A DNA stretch of 64,000 nucleotides from Isoetes taiwanensis (taxonomy: Eukaryota; Streptophyta; Lycopodiopsida; Isoetales; Isoetaceae). The notes below the pieces were generated by a model. That model ran no database searches. It saw only the letters and a program-made list of their open reading frames with translations, and had not been told where the DNA came from. Position numbers and translations under genes: made by a program. The stretch spans positions 13,887,410 through 13,951,409 of the forward strand of contig JAJEKV010000008.1 in the NCBI GenBank assembly GCA_021234155.1. The letters are read 5' to 3'. Below, one piece after another: positions 56,057 through 64,000 of this stretch; position 1 is the stretch's first letter, and each line of letters begins with the position of its first letter.

Positions 56057-58900
56057 ATGTAGGTTTCTATCGGTCGTTGTAAATCTGAATTTTTGTGTTG
56101 GAGTCCCACTGAATACTGAAAGAAAAGATACCAAGCAAGAACTGATTTGCAACTAGCCTTTTGATTCTGCAGGTAAAATGATTATGCCATAGCTTGAAGG
56201 CTCATTGTTGCGTGGCCAACATTTTGAATGAATTTGCAAGAATGAAGGTCAAGAAGCTTCTTCTTATCGACTTCAGATGCTTGAATTCATCACATCTTTA
56301 TTAGCATTGAATAGGTTGAATTGCATTCTTAACAGTCTCTTCTGAGAAGTATGTTCTTTGTGGCTTCCATGGTTGCTTTATGCATGGATATTGTTTTACC
56401 TGACATTTTCTAATGATGAAATGTTTCTTTTTTCTTTGTAGATCTAATTTAATCCTGGAATTGCGGAAGCTTCTTCAATGTCCAGCGAAATGAACCAGTC
56501 CTGTTAGTTTTAATTCAGTGATGCATGATGCTCTATTTCAAATAAGATTTCCTCTAGCCAATTCATGAAGATAAGGTAAACTTTTTTCCTAAACTTTGAA
56601 TTGGCAATCGATTCTGCAATAGCATTTTGTTTCTAGGTATAAAGAATTTAGCTATGGTTTTAACACCCAGCAATAATTTGTAGTAGATTAGGATCTGAGA
56701 ATAGATCCATGGATTACCTCTCAAGAAGTATTTTGATCTCTCATATACACTGTATCTACCTTGCAAAACAATGAATCATCTTTGGCTCTTTTTTGTAGTT
56801 GAACTAACACAACGAGTCTTCTATTGCATATTGCAATAGACATTGCATCTGCATTAATTTAATTTCTTTCAAGGTAGGAATGTTCAGGAGCTCTATTTTA
56901 GTTTCAATTTTATTATTTGTTGCATGTTATGCTTTTATGAACTGCTGCAGTTCTATAAATTACCAGGTAGAAATGCACATAGGTTGCATAAAAGCTTTTA
57001 TGTTTATCTAGCAAACAAGACATTGAACTTAAATTTCTTAAAGCCAAATCATTTATGAATGCATTGAAGAGGCAAATGTTATATCATGGGCGTCAAATAA
57101 AAGTTTTCATCATTATTTTTTTTTACATAAAGCTTAACAAGCTAAAACATTTTGTTGTTCTCACATATAAAAAGTGCAGACGACGGATATTGCGTTTTCT
57201 GCTCAGGAAAGTTTGGTGAAGCTCATTGCATGATATTTGTGAAGATTCACCATGCCTTTCAGTTTATTAGAACACAATTGCTAGGTAACTTGGTTATTTG
57301 AAGCTTTGGGCTACCGTTATTAGGCTAGTTGAGCCTATTAACAAAGTGGGAGAACATAAGCTTATTTGCAAAGCATTTGAAAATCGAATTTGTCATTGAA
57401 ATTTGAATGAAGACCATATGGACGCTCCATGCAGTCTCCCGCCTGTGATATGTGAAACGTAGTTAAAATGCCAATGAATAATTGCAATAGACTTATGGAT
57501 CATTCACTATTTACTTATGTAATTTGTGATTTATTCATTAAGCCATTTTAGGCCTAAACCATTGCGAAAGTTGTAAACATCTGCATGTAATTTTTACTGA
57601 ACATTTATATGTGTACCAGAGGAAAGTTTTATGCACTTTTGCATTTTGTAAATTAATTATTATTCCCTCATTTTTTGGTTGGATGTTTTATGTTTGATAT
57701 ATATAATTAATTGCAAACACCATATACCAGGGCAAGAGCGTGATGTCATGGTGTTTTTTGTTGTTTTGTTATGAAGAGATGACAATCGTCAACACATTTA
57801 CATTATTGTATGCATATAACTTGATGAAATGCAATACTTGTGCGTGTTGACAAACTTCCATGTCGACCTTTACGATAAAATGGCGATAAACAGGCACTAA
57901 ATATAGACACCTTGCATCATCTACTTGTCAGGTGATTAGCAAGATGCACACAAAAGCAAAGAAACAACAAATCTTGATTAAAGTTTTGATGTGAGAAAAG
58001 AATAAAAATAGGAATAAGATGTACAATGGTTTTAAATTTACACCTTGTAGTTTCTGAGTTTGATATAAATGGTCTCAAGTCCTGCCCATCAAGAACCTGC
58101 AAAGGCCGGGAGCAACATAATATGACGGGAGAGCCTATAAAAATGTTAAGATCTAAAAGCTTTAACTTATGAGTAATTGACAAAAATGTAGATGTAGAAA
58201 AATAAAACTTGTAGAATTGCCTCTCCTATAAAGGCACGATGATATCATTTTTTGGCAAGCAAAAAATTAAAGTCTCTTGTAATTTAATCCATTCCTCAGT
58301 TCACAATTCAGTCTTTTAAATTAAAGTAAATTAAAGCACAACTAGTTCAATCAAAGCAATGAAGCAGAATTTTTATATTGCCGTGCACTAATAGGCGGCT
58401 ACGCATTGGGGCTACCAAGCAGGCTTTGTCCAAGAGTCACTAAACTACAACGCTAAAGCTGACAATTTCGGTAAAGGGAATGCACCGTGTGTGTCTGGAA
58501 GCAACGTTTTTTCTTGATTTAGGGCAGCCACTAGACTCATGCATTGGCCTGCCATTTCGAAACTTTCAAGGCCCTGCCATCATTGTCCTACCATCTTTGC
58601 CCTTCCAATGTTTGCGCGAGAAAATTTGAAGACTTCATTTTTTTAATGACGAGCAAAAAGATTCTCTAAAAACTTCACCATATAGGTGCCATGCTCGTGG
58701 GGTGCTTGGCCGATGCGAAACTGTACCCCACCTTATCTTTACGCTTAACCACCAAATAGTCTATGTGACTTGGTCTATGCATATGAACCTATTGTAAGCA
58801 TTAACCACCCTCGATGCAACATAATCTTTTCCAACAAGAAGTTAAGCTAGGTCTGGTTGTGGCATTTAGTCCAATTGCACTATGCCATGCTTACGACATC
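56057..58900. other. AT-rich spacer of C2
   Basis: Matches C1 9321-11425 and 13686-14440. A minus-strand frame 57917-58183 contains VLDGQDLRPFISN and is the C2 remnant of the exon-like segment at 11335-11580, cut by the C2 deletion at 58151. The portion 58380-58900, upstream of the tocopherol-cyclase-like gene, could contain its promoter and a 5' exon, but I see no clear TATA box or transit-peptide frame. Confidence 0.45.
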
Positions 58901-58932
58901 CAAATTTTTAGAAACAAATTTACTCTCAGTTC

Positions 58933-61584
58933 ATGGACAGCGATGAACGTGTTCAATCCAGAATGGCTCTTCAATCTGGTTTGCATAGTAGCCACCCATG
59001 GGATCCTCATAAGCCAAGCTACAGCCCGCTTTTGCCACAGAAAATTCGCCCATATCCATCGTTTGAAGGCTGGTATACCAGAATCACCGATCCAAATAAA
59101 GGCTTGAGTTTGGGGCTGATTTTAGCTACAAATTACGCTACGGAGGAAAGCCAAGTAACTATGCTCATCTGCCCTGGACCTGATAGTGACTTTGAGAACA
59201 TGAAGGCTGGCCATACTTATGCATTTGCATATAAAACAAAGGTACTTCAATTCTACCTTGGGCCTGATGATTTTTCATGTATCAATGCTTACTTAGGCCT
59301 GAACAATGTTCAGTCTGAAGCTACACCAGCCGTCCTTTTCTTTCTAACCTTGAAACTTGATCATGCAGGATGCAAGGTTCACTTCATTGTCCACAACAGA
59401 AGGAAATGCAGAGCCAGATGGTTTCCAATGGGAGGCACCTGGTATTGCTCATGTGAGGATGGAGCCACATCAGACTTTTCTTGATGTCACCATCGAGAAT
59501 TTTCATTTGAATGCTCATCTGCACCATGAGGTCTGTTTCTTGCTTTAACTATTTGCCAATATGCAGCTAATGAAACAGAGTGTATGTTTGTCAGACTAGA
59601 TTCTTTAATAATTGTTGGTATCTAGTGTCATCAGTAAATGATGCTGAATATTATGCCAGCTTTATCATGATCATAGAACCCTCCTTTTGTAACCTTGTAA
59701 AAGTTTGCCGTAAAATTGTTGTCCCTGAGGCTTTGTGCAGTTTGTTATGCAAATAATATATCTCTTTTTATCCACTCTAGGTCCCATGGAGTGCAGGTGA
59801 TTCCCGAAAGGGGCCTGAAGGTTGGGCGGGGAAAATCCCAATATTTCCAACGCATTGGTACATCTACAGTTTGGGATCAGTTACAGAGTACACCCTTTAT
59901 AACTCCCTTATTGCTAAGGAATTAGTTGGAACTGGTTTTGGGCATCAAGAAAAAAACTGGGGTGAGACATTTCCCAATGGGCATATTTGGCTTCAGGCCC
60001 AATCGTCTGATAATTCTTCCCAGGTTCTTCAGTTTAACCTGTTATCTTGATTCAAATGTGACTAGTCACATGCTGTAATCTTTGACCAAAGTGGATAGAG
60101 CTTCTTTCTAATCAAGTTACTTGTTTATCAAGCTTAGGCACCATTGTTGCAAGACCTCTACTGCTTGAATTCTATTTTGCTAGCTTTGACAATCAGTCAT
60201 AAGCATGAACAAGTAACTTTGTAGAAGCATTATTTGCAGCTTTGTGGCCATTTTGTGCACTCGGATATTAGATCTTATTTGATTAAAAATTTTCTGCACA
60301 ATAAGCTATTTCAAATATGTATGTTTTTGTATATTTGTTGATTGGTCTGTATCACTTAACATTCCACTTCATTTGTGTCAGGTTGTGTGTGCTGGAGCAT
60401 ACTTCAAGATCTCGAAATTTTTGGAGACTCCTTTCATATTTGCTATGGGCTATAGGTCAAAAAAGCAACAGATTGATATGCGCACAAATGACATTGGCAC
60501 TATTTTTAAGGACATCAATATTGACATCGATCCTTTGGATGGAGTATTTTCTGTCACTGCCATAGGTCCATCTCATTCAGTAAAGGTAATAAGTTATCAA
60601 ACAAGATCATGTTGTTAGTGTTTAGACAGTTAGATAATCGTATTGTGTTTAGGTAAGTTGATGATCTAGGTGTATTTTCACTATTCTCAAGCTGTATATG
60701 TTGGAGGAAACCAGAATATCTATGTTGGATTATTTGCTACTCCATGTAGTTGTTATACATTGTGGACCTGAGTCTGTTTCAGCTTAAGAATATCTATATC
60801 CAGTAACTTATATAACGTTCTTAACCATTATGGCCTAACAAGCTGGCCAAATTTGCCATCCGGAACTTCATCCAGCATATTCTATGATGGTCATATTTGT
60901 ACATTGTGGAATCTGTAACTTGAGCAGTCCTTATGATATTGATGCCATATTCATCTCCCTAATGCGCATTTACAACAAACATTTGATTGTTAGGATGCTA
61001 CAAATGTAAAAGAAACAACGTTAGGAATCAGAACAGGCACAAAGATCCTTATTAGACAAGAAGATAGTCACAATATGTACCAGTTTCTGCCTTCAGTGTA
61101 GTACCATGTGAAAGAGTTGGGCAGCAGGTCCAACATGTTTGGGCAAATGGATTTGTGTGGATCTGCAAAGGGGTGAGTAAATCTTGGACATCTGAAATAG
61201 GCAAAGCAAGAATTTTCCAAAACAGAGTTATTCTCATCTTCATTTTGTAATCATTAGCTTTATTTATTCCGCTTAGTAGACTGACAAATTATTGCTACAT
61301 TTTTCTTATTTTCTATTGTTTATGCTTAACAGATATTTGCAAGGGCAGCTTTTGAGACATTCTCAAATCCTATTCTGGCTCCTATTGGGAAGTTGGATTG
61401 GGAACCTGCATGCCGGGAATCATTTTCCGCAACAATAGAGGTCCAAGTGTACAAGCATCGTGTGTGGGGAATTGCAGATGAGACACTAGTGGAGCAGCAG
61501 ACATTTGCAAATGGAGGTCTAGAGTTTGGAGAGGATCTAATGCAGGAAGCCTTCCAAAATAATTTGTTACGGGAGGTTCAGTGA
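58933..61584 (+). CDS. Tocopherol-cyclase-like protein, five exons, complete
   Basis: Exons 58933-59241, 59369-59530, 59781-60023, 60382-60585 and 61333-61584 join to 389 codons; all four introns are GT-AG and phase 0. Family landmarks: RPYPSFEGWYTRITDP (about residues 38-53), VPWS plus WAGKIPIFPTHWYIYS opening exon 3, FGHQEKNWGETFPNGHIWLQ at its end, FETFSNPILAPIG..ACRESFSATIEVQVYKH in exon 5. They parallel FEGWYF, EKNWG..FP..W.W.Q and the C-terminal ACRDS..L.IW of plant VTE1. VTE1 closes the chromanol ring of tocopherols in plastids. Identity appears low, so this may be a divergent paralogue. No transit peptide is seen: an in-frame TAG lies at 58909 and CTCTCAG precedes the start, so an upstream exon is possible. 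A 61-nt alternative first intron (59308-59368) is also phase 0. Confidence 0.85.
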
Positions 61585-62975
61585 AGTAGATTTTAAGACT
61601 ATTGCAATTTGCATAGGTTATTCCACGTTTTTGCTGGGTGCATGGGAGGTGCTATTCTCATGAAGATTTGGATTGATCAATTAGCAGGTTGATGTTTGCT
61701 TTTGTCTCATGGGAAGAGTAAGGGAGAGTGAGGGTTTGTGTCTTTTGTGGTTTTGCTCTATCCCATCATATTTTAAAAGGGGCTTTTTTTTCCCACACTT
61801 AACGAGCCCTGTATTCCAGGATGTTTCACATCGGAAGATTACCTCTATGTATCTTTCATAGAAGCGTATTTGAAGAACATGTTGATACATGATTACAAAA
61901 AATAGGTGTTTTGCTTTCAGAGGAAAGAACACAAAGGGGACAAGATACAACATAGAAAGCCTGTAATGTATTGTTGAATTTAGAATGGCATTTTGTTTTT
62001 AAGAATATATAATTTTAATAGGCCTATACTATTCTATTATATTCTATTCTATTGGATGTACTGATATAATTATATAGCTGCACTATTCCACAGGTCAGGT
62101 TATGCCAAACTATTGGTCAACTTATTAAAACAATTGATTTAATAGATGGTATTTCTTGCACATACATTTTGTCTTGTAATATCATGAAAAATGATTACCA
62201 GATGGCTAGAATTATTAGCCATCATAACAAGTTGTGATGATAATGACCATCATCCCTCTTGGTAGAAGTATTGATATTGATATTAGATATTCATCACGCT
62301 GCTTGAAGCTCTATAATCTTTTCGGGAATAAGTTATGAATCTTAAAACATCATAGCTTGTTGAACTAACCAATCTCTTCTTGGCTAATCTACAAAGAAAG
62401 TTAAGCAAATGGGTCTGAGTGTGTAAGGCAGGGGTCCTATTGAAGGAATATGTTGTTTTTAATAAATTGAACATGTATCTTGGGGACAAGCGTTCAATTT
62501 GAACCAACTTAGTTGCAATCCTATGGGTCTGGAACGTGGCATCTTTATGTTGCCTAAAGTTCTTTTACATAGATGAAGTCGCGGCGTTTACTTAACATTC
62601 TTGGCGGCCTTTTTTGGATGTGTTGGCCGCAGAATTGCATATAAGTTGCTTCCACGTTAGAGAAGACTATCTAGGAAACGTTCACGGGGGTGTGATGCAC
62701 TATGGATGTTTACCCTTAATGTGGTGGCATGTGGCACAATCCCAACGGTTGGTGATTATTCCATCCCCATAGAATCTCCAACAGTCATGATTCAACCACT
62801 CAAAGATTATATAAGGATAACTCTATTTTCACTAATCTAGAAGCCAACCAAAGCTCGGGTATATGCTTCCATCTATGGCAACGACGCGTGCGCATTTAGG
62901 TGCATTTTTTATTAGCAAAGACACGATGTAACCAATATCACGAACCCAAAGATACCCGGTAAAAATCGAAGATAA
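61585..62975. other. Intergenic DNA right of the duplication
   Basis: Contains the 3' flank of the tocopherol-cyclase-like gene. A CTATTCTATTATATTC-like AT repeat lies at 62028-62053. Minus frames at 61681-61953 and 62283-62507 have no recognisable family. Confidence 0.4.
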
Positions 62976-62980
62976 TGGAT

Positions 62981-62990
62981 AATATAAAAG
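62981..62990 (+). promoter_or_regulatory. Putative TATA box
   Basis: AATATAAAAG lies about 31 bp upstream of the ATG at 63021, implying a very short 5' leader. Confidence 0.35.
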
Positions 62991-63020
62991 CTCGAAAGTG
63001 CCAAAAATCTGAGAGAAGAA

Positions 63021-63389
63021 ATGGAAGGAAAGAAGGTGGTTCTCGCTGATGATATTATGTCACTCAATCTGCTAGGATTGATTGATGGAGCAACATATAA
63101 AACCTCGGCGTCGATGAAAGCAAGTGCGAGCCAATCCTTTCCACGGTGTAAGCACCCTGCAGCTTCGCCAAACCAAGTGTACTACCTTTCGTTGGTAATA
63201 ACAAACCACGTAGGGTTGGGAATGCAATGCTACGCGGTAGAGACGATTGGCACGGTGTTCCTCGGGAAAGGCTCGGGAGGGGTACAAATGGTGGGAGATT
63301 ATTCTCGCAACCGATATCCGTCTCTGTTGTATTGGACGACGGGGGCTTTGTTGCTCGCAAACCTACACCTCCTATTTGAATGTTTATGA
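63021..63389 (+). CDS. Hypothetical protein, 122 codons
   Basis: MEGKKVVLADDIMSLNLLGL... with IDGATYKTSASMKASASQSF and a hydrophobic C-terminus (YWTTGALLLANLHLLFECL). It is preceded by a TATA box and an AGAAGAAATGG start context. The region is richer in GC than its surroundings. Longer open frames exist on the opposite strand (63064-63573), so the coding strand is uncertain. It might be a first exon, with candidate donors such as GGTAAT at 63197 and CGGTAG at 63236. No family is recognised. Confidence 0.3.
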   Translation: MEGKKVVLADDIMSLNLLGLIDGATYKTSASMKASASQSFPRCKHPAASPNQVYYLSLVITNHVGLGMQCYAVETIGTVFLGKGSGGVQMVGDYSRNRYPSLLYWTTGALLLANLHLLFECL

Positions 63390-63510
63390 TCCGACGGAGT
63401 ATCGAAGGCCCACATGGCCGAGGTCCAAATCTATGTCCAAGATGATGGGTGCTTTTTGTTTTGGTGATAGCTCCACCACCACTGAAACGGCCCCTTAAAG
63501 GCAGTGCGGT

Positions 63511-63534
63511 TTTTTTTTTTTTTTTTTTTTTTTT
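63511..63534 (+). repeat. Poly-T tract
   Basis: About 24 uninterrupted T, followed by TTTGCC(T)TTTTTTC. It could be the poly(A) tail of a minus-strand retroposed sequence, but no element body is recognised. Confidence 0.7.
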
Positions 63535-63654
63535 TGCCTTTTTTTCAAAGATAAGATTTTCTAACCAAACCATTTTGCCTTTTTTCCTCGCCTTGATGTT
63601 CCTCTCAAAGATGCCTTGATTTTACATCTTTCTACAAAACCATTCCATGTAAAA

Positions 63655-64000
63655 TGTAAAGCATTATATCACTATCACTATCACTAATATATATGATTGT
63701 TCCTCATCCCTGGGTCATGTTCATTGATTGATCCTAGCCGTCAAATGACAAAATCAAGGGTTGTTTAATTCCACAACTTCATGTGATGCATGGATGGGCA
63801 CGAACTCCATGCATACAAATGCACATACAAAGCATTATATCACTGGGGAAGGTGAAATCTGGACTAATATATATACACGTATTAGATGTGTGGTTTTGTC
63901 ATCCCATGGGTCATGTTCATAGAGATTGATCCTAGCCGTCAAATGACAAAATCAAGGGTTGTTATAATTCCACCTCATGTGATGCATGGATGGGCACGAT
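63655..64000 (+). repeat. Direct repeat, two copies of about 170-200 bp, running off the window
   Basis: AAAGCATTATATCACT at 63658 recurs at 63830. TAATATATAT, GGGTCATGTTCAT, TTGATCCTAGCCGTCAAATG, ACAAAATCAAGGGTTGTT, AATTCCAC and TGATGCATGGATGGGCACGA follow in the same order in both copies. The second copy reaches the window edge, so further units may follow. Confidence 0.9.

Larger units (their letters stand above)
39914..61369 (+). repeat. Segmental duplication, copy 2 (C2)
   Basis: This is the partner of C1, offset by about 39.9 kb and longer because of the Helitron at 41909-48710. It is the better-preserved copy: the tocopherol-cyclase-like gene is complete here, and most CAG and CTG sites are readable. 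The exception is about 41390-41905, where C2 is the noisy copy and C1 the clean one. The true left boundary cannot be placed because the C1 match begins at base 1 of the window. Confidence 0.95.

Noticed and set aside
63064-63573. 169-codon minus-strand frame
   Set aside because: Its N-terminus is a translation of the poly-T tract (poly-Lys), and the rest overlaps the plus-strand candidate that has a TATA box.

Overview
This is AT-rich eukaryotic nuclear DNA with no bacterial gene organisation: genes are sparse and intron-bearing, and mobile elements and repeats fill most of the window. A five-exon gene of the tocopherol cyclase family, Helitron transposons, and sequence noise confined to CAG/CTG (CHG-like) sites all point to a plant. 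The element types would suit a non-seed land plant such as a bryophyte or fern, but that is a guess and no species can be named.

The dominant structure is a large segmental duplication. Copy 1 (C1) occupies 1 to about 16914 and runs off the left edge. Copy 2 (C2) occupies about 39914 to 61369. Both carry the same series in the same orientation: a minus-strand transposon protein with a GHTHDDID motif, a divergent plus-strand protein with a DNA-methyltransferase-like motif, about 2.4 kb of non-coding DNA, a second plus-strand GHTHD protein, a Helitron Rep/Pif1-helicase remnant, about 2.8 kb of non-coding DNA, and a tocopherol-cyclase-like gene. C1 stops inside the last exon of that gene; C2 carries it complete (58933-61584).

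Two large differences separate the copies. C2 contains a 6.8-kb insertion (41909-48710) with every hallmark of a non-autonomous Helitron: TC start, 3' hairpin plus CTAG end, and insertion between A and T. C1 preserves the exact empty site. The Helitron carries an array of about six copies of a 313-bp repeat. Conversely, C1 has about 2.26 kb (11426-13685) that C2 lacks, including exons of an unrecognised gene.

Most remaining differences fall on CAG or CTG trinucleotides, which are replaced by CGA, CGC, CCG and similar strings, often with a one-base length change. This looks like a systematic long-read basecalling error at methylated CHG sites rather than evolution. Many frameshifts called here, mainly in C1 but also at 41390-41905 in C2, may therefore be artefacts.

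Between the copies (16915-39470) lies repeat-rich DNA: a degenerate G/T-rich array (17.9-18.65 kb), a roughly 20-bp CATGCC/CCTAGG satellite (18.74-19.82, 20.47-20.81 and 21.3-21.39 kb), a GTG microsatellite (27.4-27.95 kb), dispersed 12-bp TATTC-YR-GAATA palindromes (30.6-30.9 and 32.0-32.4 kb), a few unrecognised minus-strand reading frames (27.0-29.2 and 33.2-33.7 kb), a T-rich tract (33.8-38.1 kb) and a tandemly duplicated promoter-like unit (38.16-39.13 kb). The right end (61.6-64 kb) has one short unrecognised reading frame behind a TATA box and a terminal direct repeat.
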